Shown: positions 32,676-41,932, numbered from the stretch's first letter. The stretch is 64,000 nucleotides of DNA from Xylanivirga thermophila (GCF_004138105.1 NZ_RXHQ01000002.1:156684-220683), one strand, 5' to 3'. The notes: a model not told the origin generated them from the sequence alone. Numbers and translations are program-made.

Positions 32676-33260
32676 CTACGGTCTCATAAAAAAACTAAAT
32701 GCTTCTTTAACTGCACCATTAACATTATCTGGGTTTTTAATATTGCGTATATGATATAGATTTCCACCATAGTCATTAGCCTGATTATCACAAATATAGG
32801 CATAACCATAGTTACCCTTTTCAACCCATTGCATAAATATGTAGGCATGTGTGGGAGTCCCGTCCTTATTGCCCGCCGCATCTGTAGTGAATACAATATC
32901 TCCAGATTTTAAATCCTTATAATTAGTATTCTCCTTCCAGCCTCTTTCTTTCAACGCCGACATAAGTTGGGATGTGTTGCAAACCCCCTCTGAAATAGGA
33001 ATACCATTTTGCCTTAGTGCTTCTGCTACGAAATATACACAAGTATTAATTGTCTTTCCTCCATTTAAAGCTACAGCCACAGTAAATATTCCGTCCCTGT
33101 TGCCTGCTTCCATCAAGTACGAGTACATCTGATCTATTGAATGCCTTTCAGCATTTGGTTTTAAAATCAGCCTATTCACTAATAATAACGCTATAACTAT
33201 GAATATTATATTTCTCAATACTCGCCTTAATTTCTTCATATACTTTTCCATCCCTAACAT
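32676..33260 (-). CDS. Membrane-anchored NlpC/P60-like protein
   Basis: Up to 194 residues. An N-terminal hydrophobic segment (about 16-33) acts as anchor or signal. The rest fits the papain-like NlpC/P60 or CHAP layout: Cys74 at the start of a helix (NTCVYFVAEAL), GDIVF at about 120-124, and His138 in THAYIF. A wall peptidase or amidase role is likely. A start at codon 8 (ATG 33239) is also possible, with AGGGATGG 8 bases ahead. It has no close operon partner. Confidence 0.6.
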   Translation of the reverse strand: MLGMEKYMKKLRRVLRNIIFIVIALLLVNRLILKPNAERHSIDQMYSYLMEAGNRDGIFTVAVALNGGKTINTCVYFVAEALRQNGIPISEGVCNTSQLMSALKERGWKENTNYKDLKSGDIVFTTDAAGNKDGTPTHAYIFMQWVEKGNYGYAYICDNQANDYGGNLYHIRNIKNPDNVNGAVKEAFSFFMRP

Positions 33261-33299
33261 TTATCCTATAGGCCATTATACAGTATATTTTTGTATATA

Positions 33300-34514
33300 T
33301 CAAGCATTCGCAGCCATGTACATATGGGCAAAATTGCGTCCAAAATCTTTAGCCCCATTTAATTCTTCTGCATTTGGTACAAGTTTTACCCTATAGCCTG
33401 GAGATATTACCTTAAGCCCTAATGATTTAAGTCTTCCTTCTATCATACCAACTGCTTCGCCACTCCAGCCATACGAACCAAATGCAGCTGATAGTTTGCC
33501 TTTATTTTTAAAAGCATTTATATATGACATCAATCGCCATACAGGCTCCAATGCATCCCGATTGATAGTAGGAGAGCCCAATAATATAGCATCAGATCTG
33601 TCTATCTTAGGTATAATTTCAGATATATCATTTTGAGATATATCCAACATCTCTATATCAAAATCACCTTCAGCCTTAATACCTTCAGCTATAGCCTCGC
33701 CTATACGCTTTGTATTGCCATAGGCTGATACATATCCTATGAATATCTTTTTTGGATCGTTTTTATCTAAAATATCCTTGCTCCAGCCCTCTACCATATT
33801 TATGGTGTCCCATGGATTATCCCGCAGTATTGGACCATGGGAAGGACATACAATATCAATGGACATATCCCTTATCTTATTTATAGCATCAAGCATATGC
33901 GCCTTAAATGGGCTCATTATAACATCAAAATAGTATCTCTGTGCAGGCACTATATCCATATCCACTTCATCATTAAACATATGTCCTGCATCCTTTGGGC
34001 AATAATGACAGCCAAATACATCACCTGAAAACAAAATATTTTCCTCTACCAAATAGGTAAACATTGAATCTGGCCAATGTAGAAATGGAGCTGATATGAA
34101 CCTTAATGTCCTACCTCCAAGATCTATGGTATCTCCATCCTTTGCTATTATATGGGGAAAATCCCCATTTACTATATCCTTTAGATAGATATATGCCGGT
34201 CTTGAAGATACTACCGTAGCATTTTTTGCCTGGTCTAAGAACTCTGCTAGAGATCCTGAATGATCAGGTTCAGTATGATTTAGTATTATATAATCAATAT
34301 CCTTTGGATCTACAATTTCCTTTATGGTTTCGAGCTGATCGTCATCAAACCCACCCTTAACCATCTCTATAACTGCTACTTTATCCTTTCCCTTTACAAC
34401 ATAGGAGTTATAAGTAGTACCCCATTCTGTATTCATTATAACATCAAAAACTTTAAGTCCCGGATCCATGACACCTACCCAACTAACACCTTTTATAATT
34501 TCGCGACTATTCAT
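33300..34514 (-). CDS. fprA: Flavodiiron protein (oxygen/NO reductase)
   Basis: Reduces O2 to water (or NO to N2O) with electrons from rubredoxin. The 404 residues have an N-terminal beta-lactamase-like diiron domain with HTEPDHSG at 80-87 and a second ligand set around FGCHYCPKDAGH, then a C-terminal flavodoxin domain (about 255-400) binding FMN. The rubredoxin gene lies just upstream, its usual partner. The start has GGAAGGAG ahead. Confidence 0.95.
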   Translation of the reverse strand: MNSREIIKGVSWVGVMDPGLKVFDVIMNTEWGTTYNSYVVKGKDKVAVIEMVKGGFDDDQLETIKEIVDPKDIDYIILNHTEPDHSGSLAEFLDQAKNATVVSSRPAYIYLKDIVNGDFPHIIAKDGDTIDLGGRTLRFISAPFLHWPDSMFTYLVEENILFSGDVFGCHYCPKDAGHMFNDEVDMDIVPAQRYYFDVIMSPFKAHMLDAINKIRDMSIDIVCPSHGPILRDNPWDTINMVEGWSKDILDKNDPKKIFIGYVSAYGNTKRIGEAIAEGIKAEGDFDIEMLDISQNDISEIIPKIDRSDAILLGSPTINRDALEPVWRLMSYINAFKNKGKLSAAFGSYGWSGEAVGMIEGRLKSLGLKVISPGYRVKLVPNAEELNGAKDFGRNFAHMYMAANA

Positions 34515-34586
34515 ACAAACACTCCTTCCCCATAACCAAATATGTATAATATATATTCAAGCAAACGCTGTATAAACTGAAACTTT

Positions 34587-34610
34587 GGCCGGAAGACTAT
34601 TCTCCCGGCC
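34587..34610 (-). other. GC-rich hairpin between rubredoxin and fprA
   Basis: GGCCGGAAGA and TCTCCCGGCC form a 10-bp stem with one G-U pair and a 4-base loop. There is no T-run behind it on the - strand. It may lower fprA message relative to rubredoxin or stabilise a processed end; it is not a clear terminator. Confidence 0.45.
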
Positions 34611-34630
34611 CGACTACTCTGGCGCAATTC

Positions 34631-34795
34631 CTATTCTTCTACAGGTTCAAACATATCTTTGCCTACGCCACATTCCGGACATACCCAATCCTCTGGTAGA
34701 TCTTCAAATGCCGTACCAGGTGCTATGTCGCTATCTGGATCTCCTATCTCCGGATCATAAATATAACCACATACCGTACATTCATATTTTTTCAT
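34631..34795 (-). CDS. Rubredoxin
   Basis: 54-residue one-iron electron carrier. The four iron ligands are C6-x2-C9 and C39-x2-C42 in [10 protein letters not shown] and [10 protein letters not shown], with the conserved [19 protein letters not shown] between them. The ATG at 34795 follows GGGGGAC. It lies upstream of fprA on the same strand and most likely supplies electrons to that enzyme. Confidence 0.95.
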   Translation of the reverse strand: MKKYECTVCGYIYDPEIGDPDSDIAPGTAFEDLPEDWVCPECGVGKDMFEPVEE

Positions 34796-34880
34796 AGTAA
34801 TATGTCCCCCTTATTCAAATTGATGTTCATTATCTATAATACCCTGTATTAGAACAATAAAACAAAAATTTATCAAAATA

Positions 34881-35984
34881 TCATATAACTATATTGTCTA
34901 TTCCATCCCTTATTTCTTCTAAAACTTTGGGATGCTTTTCACACTTAAGGGCCTCTTTTAAGATTTTAAGCCCCCTACTCCCGCCTATCCTACCAATAGC
35001 CCATGCGCTATGGCCCCGTATGGGGGGATGGGGATGCACTAGCGTATGCTCAAGATAGGGTATATATGATTCATCTTTAGAGTTCCCTGCAATTATGACC
35101 GCAGTTGATAATATACGCTGTGCCCTGGCAAAATTTTTGCCTATTATATCACCCATATCGGATAATTGCCCCTTCAATCCCCTATCCCAGTTTGCCATAA
35201 GGCTTTTTATGTCAAATGGAGATACTTCGTCCCAGGGCGGGAGCACATATTTATCTTTATACATTTTATTCCTAGGACAAACCATCTGACATATATCGCA
35301 TCCTAACAATCTCTGGCCGATCTTTTCCCTTATATTCACTGGTATAAAGTCAGATGAATGCATATTATATCTTACACATCTGCTTTGTATTATTGCCCCA
35401 TTTGGACCTATTGCACCAGTAGGACAACTATTTACACAAATGCTGCATTGCCCGCAGTCTGATATGTCATCCATAGACCCATCTGCTGGAAGTTTGGCAT
35501 CGGTTAATATGGAATGGAGTGTTATAAAGGAACCATATGCCTTTGTATGTATTACCCCATTTTTCCCAAAATATCCAATCCCCGCCCTATTGGCAGCTGA
35601 CTTTAAAGAAAAAGGGGCATCAATTATAGCTCGATACCCCTTCTGTATTAAAAATTCCCCTAGCTTTTTCATGGACTCATGTCCTATTGGATAATATTTG
35701 TAATGGGCTGAATAACTGCCATAGCCATTCGGAAATTTCACCTCATATGGTACATATGGAAAAACGGCTACTATTATAGAGTTAGCCGAAGGCAATATCT
35801 CTTTTACATCATGCACCATACCCCTTTTATCCCAGCTATCACTTGTAGAAGGATCTAGTGATTTTATATTTTCAATACTATTCTTCCACAAATCAAAAGG
35901 CTTTACATCAGTCACCTTTATTATCCCAAAGCCCAAAGCCTTACCGTATTCTATTAGCTCATTTTTTAAATCTAATTCATCCAT
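34881..35984 (-). CDS. queG: Epoxyqueuosine reductase
   Basis: Last step of queuosine synthesis for tRNA, reducing epoxyqueuosine with cobalamin and two [4Fe-4S] clusters (367 residues). Cluster motifs CGQCSICVNSCPTGAI and CDICQMVCPRNK lie in the middle; the C-terminus has HEAT-like repeats (about 300-365, IRGHSAWAIGRIGG). It follows trpS by one base, so the two are coupled. This is the long QueG form with HEAT repeats. Confidence 0.92.
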   Translation of the reverse strand: MDELDLKNELIEYGKALGFGIIKVTDVKPFDLWKNSIENIKSLDPSTSDSWDKRGMVHDVKEILPSANSIIVAVFPYVPYEVKFPNGYGSYSAHYKYYPIGHESMKKLGEFLIQKGYRAIIDAPFSLKSAANRAGIGYFGKNGVIHTKAYGSFITLHSILTDAKLPADGSMDDISDCGQCSICVNSCPTGAIGPNGAIIQSRCVRYNMHSSDFIPVNIREKIGQRLLGCDICQMVCPRNKMYKDKYVLPPWDEVSPFDIKSLMANWDRGLKGQLSDMGDIIGKNFARAQRILSTAVIIAGNSKDESYIPYLEHTLVHPHPPIRGHSAWAIGRIGGSRGLKILKEALKCEKHPKVLEEIRDGIDNIVI

Positions 35985-35985
35985 A

Positions 35986-36984
35986 TTATTTAAGAATAAA
36001 TCCTACCTTCTTGTATACCTTTGATAGTGTCCTGTTTGCTATATATCCCGCTTTCTCCGCTCCTGTCTTCATTACCTGTTCTAAATATCCCCTATCATTC
36101 ATAAGCTCACTGTAACGCTTCTGTATAGGAGATAGGGTTTCTGCCACCGCTTCCCCTACTCTAGCCTTGAAATCACCATAACCTTTACCATCAAATTCCC
36201 GCTCTATCTCTTCAAAGGTTTGTCCTGTAACGCTTGAATATATGCTCATGAGATTGCTTATGCCAGGTTTATTCTCAACATCATAACGCACTATAGCCTC
36301 AGAGTCAGTAATAGCTCTCTTGAATTTCTTAATTATGACATTAGGTTCATCAAGTAAAGCAATATAGCTGTTTGGATTTTCATCCGATTTTGACATCTTC
36401 TTGTCAGGATCTTGAAGGCTCATTATTCTAGATCCAACCTTTGGTATATAGGGTTCCGGTATGGTAAATACATTTCCATATATATTGTTGAATCGTTCTG
36501 CTATATCTCTAGTTATTTCAAGATGCTGCTTTTGATCTTCACCTACAGGTACCAAATCGGTATGGTAGAGCAGTATATCAGCAGCCATGAGCACTGGATA
36601 TGTAAACAATCCTGCATTTATATTGTCAGGATGTTTCTTTGATTTATCCTTGAATTGGGTCATTCTTCCAAGTTCCCCCATATATGTATAGCAATTTAAT
36701 ATCCATGATAGCTCTGCATGGGCACTTACATGGGATTGTATAAATATTATACTCTTTTCCGGATCCAATCCGCATGCAATATATTGGGCCAAAAATGACA
36801 GACTACGTTTTCTAAGTTCTACAGGATCCTGCCTAACCGTTAAAGAATGGAGATCCACTATACAGTATATGCAATCATATTTATCTTGAAGTTCTGTCCA
36901 ATTTTTTATGGCACCTACGTAATTTCCCAATGTTAAAAATCCTGAAGGTTGACTTCCACTGAAAATCCTTTGTTTTTTATCCAT
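35986..36984 (-). CDS. trpS: Tryptophanyl-tRNA synthetase
   Basis: Class I synthetase (332 residues). The HIGH-like motif is [16 protein letters not shown] near the N-terminus; the KMSKS motif is [11 protein letters not shown] near residue 200. A TTG just before would add one residue, but the ATG at 36984 has AAAGGGTG 8 bases upstream. No T-box leader is seen in the 126 bases before it. Confidence 0.97.
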   Translation of the reverse strand: MDKKQRIFSGSQPSGFLTLGNYVGAIKNWTELQDKYDCIYCIVDLHSLTVRQDPVELRKRSLSFLAQYIACGLDPEKSIIFIQSHVSAHAELSWILNCYTYMGELGRMTQFKDKSKKHPDNINAGLFTYPVLMAADILLYHTDLVPVGEDQKQHLEITRDIAERFNNIYGNVFTIPEPYIPKVGSRIMSLQDPDKKMSKSDENPNSYIALLDEPNVIIKKFKRAITDSEAIVRYDVENKPGISNLMSIYSSVTGQTFEEIEREFDGKGYGDFKARVGEAVAETLSPIQKRYSELMNDRGYLEQVMKTGAEKAGYIANRTLSKVYKKVGFILK

Positions 36985-37110
36985 CAAATATACACCCTTT
37001 GCAACTTAATCTTCATTACATTTTAACATCAAAGGTCTTATAAATTCAAGTCAAATGCCCTTTGTTTTGAATATATCTCCCAAATACTCGTGCATTTTAT
37101 ATCAAAAATT

Positions 37111-37722
37111 TTATTTCAAATAATCTTTAAGTCTATTTAAATCTTCAATATACACATCCTTAAGGGCCCTTTTATATATTATACTGGCCGGATGATACAA
37201 TGGAAACAATTTAAAGGATATATCCTGCCCTGTTTTTATATCCATTGGTTTTCCATGAACATCCCCTATTGATATATTTTTATCATCCGCCAACACCCTA
37301 AGGGGGGTATTCCCTAGACTTACAACTAGTTCCGGCATTATTATCCCCAATTCTTTATAAAGCCAAGGACGACACAGCTCTATCTCCTCTTTCCTAGGAG
37401 GACGATTGGATGTACGCCCTGTCTTTGGGTTTACTTTGAAAGGCCTGAACCTTACCGTGTTGGTGATATATATATCCTCCCGATTAATACCTACTATATC
37501 AAGAAATTCGTCAAGATTTTTCCCCGCCTGCCCAACAAACGGACGCTGTTTTATAGTCTCCTGCTCACCAGGTGCCTCACCTACTAGCACCATTCTAGCA
37601 TCTACATTGCCTTCTCCAAAGACCAGTATTTTTTGCTTATCTTTATAAATACCATTAAAAAACTCTATACATGCTTTTCTCAGCTCTAAAAGCCTTTGTT
37701 CCTTGTCTGGCTTATCACTCAA
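37111..37722 (-). CDS. Uracil-DNA glycosylase family protein lacking cluster cysteines
   Basis: 203 residues of the family-4 (UDGa-like) fold: GEAPGEQET (49-57), PFVGQAGKNLDEFL (61-74) and YHPASII near the C-terminus. Of the four [4Fe-4S] ligands of family 4, the N-terminal pair is reduced to a lone Cys18 and the K-C-R-P-P site reads RFRPF (91-95); only Cys117 remains. It therefore probably has no cluster. It lies 11 bases downstream of a normal paralog. It may still excise uracil, or have changed function. Confidence 0.8.
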   Translation of the reverse strand: MSDKPDKEQRLLELRKACIEFFNGIYKDKQKILVFGEGNVDARMVLVGEAPGEQETIKQRPFVGQAGKNLDEFLDIVGINREDIYITNTVRFRPFKVNPKTGRTSNRPPRKEEIELCRPWLYKELGIIMPELVVSLGNTPLRVLADDKNISIGDVHGKPMDIKTGQDISFKLFPLYHPASIIYKRALKDVYIEDLNRLKDYLK

Positions 37723-37733
37723 AATATCAACTC

Positions 37734-38309
37734 CTATTCCTTTGCACTTTTAATATCTATTAGTTTATCCCTTATATTTTTAAAATCTTCCCATGCTTCA
37801 TATTTTTTTGCTGGATCCCTCAAAAGTGCAGCAGGGTGATAAGTAGCCATCATATAATATCCCTTTCTCTCTACCCAGTTGCCTCTAACAGCCGTTATCC
37901 TAGCATCCTTATCTATCACATAATGGAGTGCTGTAGCACCTAGACATACTATTATTTTAGGTTTTATGAGATATACCTGCCGTCTTAAATAGGGAAGGCA
38001 TATTTTTGCCTCATCCTCTTTAGGTACACGGTTGTTCGGTGGCCGGCATTTTATAATATTGGCAATATATACATCCTCCCGCCTAACATCTATAGCCTCT
38101 AACATCTTATCTAATAGCTTTCCTGCCGCTCCCACAAAGGGGCGTCCCATAAGATCCTCATTACGCCCCGGTCCTTCACCTATAAACATGAGCCTTGCCT
38201 GCCTGTTCCCTTCGCCTAATACTGTATTAGTCCTACTCCTTGCTAAATTGCATCTATTGCAATGGACAACTGCTTCCTCGAGCTGATTCCATAAAGCTTC
38301 CCTGTCCAT
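37734..38309 (-). CDS. Family-4 uracil-DNA glycosylase (iron-sulfur type)
   Basis: Removes uracil from DNA (191 residues). All four cluster ligands are present: C17-x2-C20, C88 in KCRPP and C104. Motif A is GEGPGRNED (44-52) and the second active-site loop YHPAALLRDP lies near the C-terminus. A GTG 15 bases upstream (38324) is another possible start; neither has a strong ribosome site. It is upstream of the cluster-less paralog and probably in one transcript with it. Confidence 0.92.
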   Translation of the reverse strand: MDREALWNQLEEAVVHCNRCNLARSRTNTVLGEGNRQARLMFIGEGPGRNEDLMGRPFVGAAGKLLDKMLEAIDVRREDVYIANIIKCRPPNNRVPKEDEAKICLPYLRRQVYLIKPKIIVCLGATALHYVIDKDARITAVRGNWVERKGYYMMATYHPAALLRDPAKKYEAWEDFKNIRDKLIDIKSAKE

Positions 38310-38596
38310 AATTCTTCGCCACACTTTCCCTATTTATGCATTATTATAATACTTTTACGCACATAAAATCAATGCTACAACCGCTTGCAAAGAAATACCA
38401 ATACAGATTTATTGCTCCTCCAGCTAAATTACTGACCATAAATCTGAGGATTTATGCAATAATTATATTGATATAATTCATTTATTTAAAAATCGTCACA
38501 CTTTTTATACTAAAATATCTTGTTTTTCTCAATATAATAGTATTTTGTGAATATAATATATTGATTGATGTTAAAGGTGATAAGGAGATATCCGAA

Positions 38597-38893
38597 ATGT
38601 GCAGATATAATTACCCATGTCCTAGATGCCATTGTAATATAGAAATAAAATTGCAACAAAGTAATATAAATAATTCAATCGTTGAAATCTCATCAACCTG
38701 TCCGTATCTATCGAGATCAATTACAAAAACATTAGAAATAGATCCAATTCTAGAAATGATATCAACAAAACAATCTTCCGTATTATACAATACCTTAGTA
38801 CAAAGTCATGCTACTCAAGAAGGATGTGCTATATATTCCAGTATAGTCGATGCATTAGGGCAAGAACTGGGGCGCTACTGCGAAATAGCCTAA
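38597..38893 (+). CDS. Small Cys-rich protein of unknown function
   Basis: 98-residue protein not recognised. The N-terminus has a compact cysteine group C2, C8-x2-C11-x-C13 (CPRCHC), with further Cys at about 35, 77 and 95; the middle is strand-rich, then helical. AAGGAG lies 9 bases before the ATG, which supports it as a gene; a frame also opens at 38561. It is the only + strand gene in this 24-kb stretch, and its stop codon overlaps that of porB. A metal-binding role is plausible but unproven. Confidence 0.6.
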   Translation: MCRYNYPCPRCHCNIEIKLQQSNINNSIVEISSTCPYLSRSITKTLEIDPILEMISTKQSSVLYNTLVQSHATQEGCAIYSSIVDALGQELGRYCEIA

Positions 38894-38904
38894 GCCATTT
38901 CGCA
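38879..38904. other. Hairpin shared by two convergent stop codons
   Basis: TGCGAAAT and ATTTCGCA form a perfect 8-bp stem around the 10 bases that hold both stop codons. The + gene ends YCEIA and porB ends LCEMA from the two strands of the same repeat. There is no long T-run, though five T lie 14 bases further on the + strand. It may act as a compact two-way transcription end. Confidence 0.55.
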
Positions 38905-39825
38905 TAGCGTAAGCAGTTTTTCCCAGCGCCTATCTACCTCTTGCTGGACCTCATCCAGCAGGTGTTCATTTTGCGGAGCAAACAAATGACTAAATCGTCC
39001 CTGCAATTTTAAATATTCCCTTACAGGTATCCTATTCTTTGGTTTATAATTGAGTTTAAATTTTCCTTCATATACCTCATATAGAGGCCACACACATGAT
39101 TCAATAGCTAATTCTATCAGTTCCATAAGTCTTGGGGTGTCATATCTCCAACCCCTGGGACATGGAGAAAACACATTTAAAAAAGTAGATCCCTTTGTAT
39201 ATATGGCCTTTCCAGCCTTTTCATATAGATCCTTCATGTTTTTAAATGGGGCAGTCTGAGCCACATACGGCAAGTTATGGGCTGCCATTATCATAGTAAT
39301 ATCCTTCTTGAACTGCACCTTGCCGCTGCTCTTACTACCTGCCGGAGATGTAGTTGTATTTGCATATCTCGGTGTGGAGGAGGATCTTTGTATGCCTGTA
39401 TTCATATATGCCTCATTGTCATAGCATACATATACCATGTCATGACCCCGTTCCATTGCACCGGATAGGGATTGCAAGCCTATATCATATGTGCCTCCAT
39501 CTCCGCCGAATGCTATAAACTTCGTAGTACCTTCTATCTCACCTTTATCCATAAGGGCATTGTAGGCCGCTTCTACTCCAGATAGGGTAGCAGCAGCATT
39601 TTCAAATGCCGTATGTATAAATGAATCTTTCCATGATGTATATGGATACAAGCATGTGGATACCTCTAGACATCCTGTAGCTGAAGCTATTACTGCATGA
39701 TCTGCCGGCTTTACTGCCCTTAATACTGTGCGCACTACTATAGGTGCACCACAGCCAGCGCACATCCTATGCCCACCTGCCAGCCTGTCAGGCCTCTGGG
39801 ATAATGTCTTCAGACTGTATGCCAT
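38890..39825 (-). CDS. porB: Pyruvate:ferredoxin oxidoreductase, beta subunit
   Basis: TPP-binding subunit (311 residues) of the four-subunit pyruvate or 2-oxoacid oxidoreductase, which turns pyruvate and CoA into acetyl-CoA, CO2 and reduced ferredoxin. The TPP/Mg motif is GGDGGTYDIGLQ, followed by NEAYMNTGIQRS; the N-terminal HRMCAGCGAP gives cluster-ligand cysteines. The ATG follows GGAGGAGGT inside the 3' end of porA (38-base overlap). It is last in porGDAB. Confidence 0.93.
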   Translation of the reverse strand: MAYSLKTLSQRPDRLAGGHRMCAGCGAPIVVRTVLRAVKPADHAVIASATGCLEVSTCLYPYTSWKDSFIHTAFENAAATLSGVEAAYNALMDKGEIEGTTKFIAFGGDGGTYDIGLQSLSGAMERGHDMVYVCYDNEAYMNTGIQRSSSTPRYANTTTSPAGSKSSGKVQFKKDITMIMAAHNLPYVAQTAPFKNMKDLYEKAGKAIYTKGSTFLNVFSPCPRGWRYDTPRLMELIELAIESCVWPLYEVYEGKFKLNYKPKNRIPVREYLKLQGRFSHLFAPQNEHLLDEVQQEVDRRWEKLLTLCEMA

Positions 39826-41020
39826 AATCTATACCTCCTCCATTTTTCGCACCTAGATAGTTAAACATCTTTTCTACCTTGCCCGTTTTCCCGATCTCTA
39901 AAAGCTCCTTATACACATTTTCTATATCCTCCTGCTTTACATCACGTCCGCCTAATCCGTATATATATCCCGTTACCGGAACATTTGGGGCATATGATAG
40001 CATAGCACTCCTTACCTCTGTAAATATCGGGCCCCCGGCCGCTGAAAAGGCCTCTGCCTTATCCAATACCGCCACTGCCTTTAGATGGGATAGTGCCTTT
40101 CCAATCTCTTCAAATGGAAATGGTCTAAATACCCTAAGCTTTATGAGCCCTGCTCTTATACCCTCCCGCCTTAACCTATTCACTGCAGCTTTGGCTGTCC
40201 CAGCCGTAGAATTTAATACTACTATACCTATTTCCGCATCATCCATGCGGTATTCTTCAAGCAATCCATATTGCCTTCCTGATAACCTATAAAACTCATC
40301 GGCAATTTGTAGTATTACCCCCTTTGCATTTCTCATGCCATTACCTTGCTCTACCTTATGCTCAAAATAGTGGTTGGGCAAATCCAATGGTCCTAGTGAT
40401 ACCGGATGTGCTCTATCCAAGAGGGCATATTCCGGTTTGTACGTGCCTATAAAACTTTTAACACTCCCATCATCCAAGAGTTCTATATTTTCTATGGCAT
40501 GACTGGTTATAAAGCCATCATAGCAAACCATAACGGGCAATAATACATCCTTATGCTCACCTATTCTTATGGCTTGAATAAGGTTGTCATAGACTTCCTG
40601 GTTGTTCTCACAATATAGCTGTATCCAACCACTATCCCTTGCCCCCATGCTATCGCTGTGGTCATTATGTATATTTATAGGTGCCGATAGAGCTCTATTT
40701 ACCAGGGGCATAACTATGGGCAATCTAAAGGATGCTGCAATATAAAGCATCTCCCACATAAATGCCATCCCATTTGCAGATGTGGCTGTCATTGCCCTAA
40801 CCCCGGCCGCCTGTGCACCTATACAGGCACTCATTGCACTATGCTCCGATTCTACAGCTACAAACCTAGTATCCACATCGCCATTGGCTATAAATTGTGA
40901 AAAATATTGAGGTACCTCCGTTGAAGGGGTAATTGGAAACGCTGCCACCACATCGGGATTTATCTGCTTCATGGCTACTGCCGCTGCTTCATTACCACTC
41001 AATTTATCACGAATATTCAT
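39788..41020 (-). CDS. porA: Pyruvate:ferredoxin oxidoreductase, alpha subunit
   Basis: 410-residue alpha subunit with the pyrimidine-binding opening GNEAAAVAMKQINPDVVAAFPITPSTE and the transketolase-like C-terminal domain (about 255-380). Order and 4-base overlap with porD (ATGA) indicate translational coupling. Together with G, D and B it forms the archaeal/Thermotoga type heterotetramer. Substrate is most likely pyruvate, but 2-oxoisovalerate (Vor) types share this layout. Confidence 0.92.
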   Translation of the reverse strand: MNIRDKLSGNEAAAVAMKQINPDVVAAFPITPSTEVPQYFSQFIANGDVDTRFVAVESEHSAMSACIGAQAAGVRAMTATSANGMAFMWEMLYIAASFRLPIVMPLVNRALSAPINIHNDHSDSMGARDSGWIQLYCENNQEVYDNLIQAIRIGEHKDVLLPVMVCYDGFITSHAIENIELLDDGSVKSFIGTYKPEYALLDRAHPVSLGPLDLPNHYFEHKVEQGNGMRNAKGVILQIADEFYRLSGRQYGLLEEYRMDDAEIGIVVLNSTAGTAKAAVNRLRREGIRAGLIKLRVFRPFPFEEIGKALSHLKAVAVLDKAEAFSAAGGPIFTEVRSAMLSYAPNVPVTGYIYGLGGRDVKQEDIENVYKELLEIGKTGKVEKMFNYLGAKNGGGIDYGIQSEDIIPEA

Positions 41021-41298
41021 GAATCTTCCTCCTCTATAACCTGCTCTACAAAATCTATGGCATCAAATGGACATACCTTTACACATATGCCACAACCTTT
41101 GCAGAAATCATAGTCGTAATCAAGCCTCTTACCATTCTTTACTGGTATAGCCATATCAGGGCATACTGGCCAACATAACATGCACTGGGTGCACTTCTTT
41201 TCTATCCATATGGGCTTCATGGTACGCCAATCTCCAGTGGGAAATTCCCGAGAATTGGCGGGAGATATTATCGCTGCCCCTTTAGTCATCCTCTTCAT
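41017..41298 (-). CDS. porD: Pyruvate:ferredoxin oxidoreductase, delta (ferredoxin) subunit
   Basis: 93-residue 8Fe-8S ferredoxin subunit. Two cluster motifs are visible, CTQCMLCWPVCPDMAIP and CKGCGICVKVCPFDAIDF, each giving three Cys plus a distal Cys-Pro. It carries electrons from the TPP site to free ferredoxin. It overlaps porG and porA by 4 bases each. Confidence 0.93.
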   Translation of the reverse strand: MKRMTKGAAIISPANSREFPTGDWRTMKPIWIEKKCTQCMLCWPVCPDMAIPVKNGKRLDYDYDFCKGCGICVKVCPFDAIDFVEQVIEEEDS

Positions 41299-41864
41299 AT
41301 GGCCCTCACCTCCTGCATACCCCTCTTAAGTGCCCGCATATTGCCTTCTATAACCTGGGGTTTTGAAGCAAACTTATGCCTGAATGATTTTTCCATGGCA
41401 TCTATAAATAACTTATCGTCCATTATATGGGAAGCTACAACCAGTGCACCCAACATAGGTACATTAGGAAAATATCGTCCCAATTCATCCATGGAGATGT
41501 TACGTGCATCCACAATATATATACTACCTTTATATGACTTTAAATATTTTCTAATATCTTGGGACATATTAGCAGTATTTATAACTATAGCCCCTCCCTC
41601 CTTAAGCCCTTTGGTAACATCTATATCGCTTAGCAGCGTTTCGTCTACTACTACCACATAATCTGGATAATAGATATTAGAATGGACTAGTATCCTCTCA
41701 TCGCTTATCCTGTTATAGGCAGTAATAGGTGCCCCCATGCGTTCAGGCCCATACTCGGGAAAGCCTTGTATAAACTTACCCGTTTCAAAGGCTGATTCAG
41801 CCAAAAGAAGGGAGGCTGTTTTAGCACCTTGACCGCCCCTGCCATGCCATCTTATCTCAACCAT
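41295..41864 (-). CDS. porG: Pyruvate:ferredoxin oxidoreductase, gamma subunit
   Basis: 189-residue gamma subunit, opening MVEIRWHGRGGQGAKTASLLLAES, with FPEYGPERMGAPITAYNRIS further on. It is first in the porGDAB operon. Its ribosome site (GGAAGG) lies inside one arm of an inverted repeat at 41877-41920. A terminator separates it from the nifJ gene upstream. Confidence 0.93.
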   Translation of the reverse strand: MVEIRWHGRGGQGAKTASLLLAESAFETGKFIQGFPEYGPERMGAPITAYNRISDERILVHSNIYYPDYVVVVDETLLSDIDVTKGLKEGGAIVINTANMSQDIRKYLKSYKGSIYIVDARNISMDELGRYFPNVPMLGALVVASHIMDDKLFIDAMEKSFRHKFASKPQVIEGNMRALKRGMQEVRAI

Positions 41865-41876
41865 TCTTCATTCCCA

Positions 41877-41920
41877 CCTTCCTAGAAACAATGTATATAC
41901 GACAGTATTCCCTAGGAAGG
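41877..41920 (-). promoter_or_regulatory. Inverted repeat over the porG ribosome site
   Basis: CCTTCCTAG (41877-41885) and CTAGGAAGG (41912-41920) are exact inverted repeats 26 bases apart, right in front of porG. On the - strand the proximal arm ends in GGAAGG, the ribosome site. The arms could hide it in the mRNA, or be a protein-binding site. The role is inference. Confidence 0.5.
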
Positions 41921-41932
41921 ATATATAAATGC

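Noticed and set aside
36985..37110. T-box leader for trpS
   Set aside because: No T-box consensus, no specifier stem and too little space between trpS and the gene before it.
38905..38930. Standard rho-independent terminator for the small + strand gene
   Set aside because: The hairpin at the stop codons has no adjoining T-run; five T lie 14 bases away, so I list only a hairpin.
39879..40292. 137-codon + strand frame inside porA
   Set aside because: Opposite-strand shadow of a well-supported gene; no start signal.
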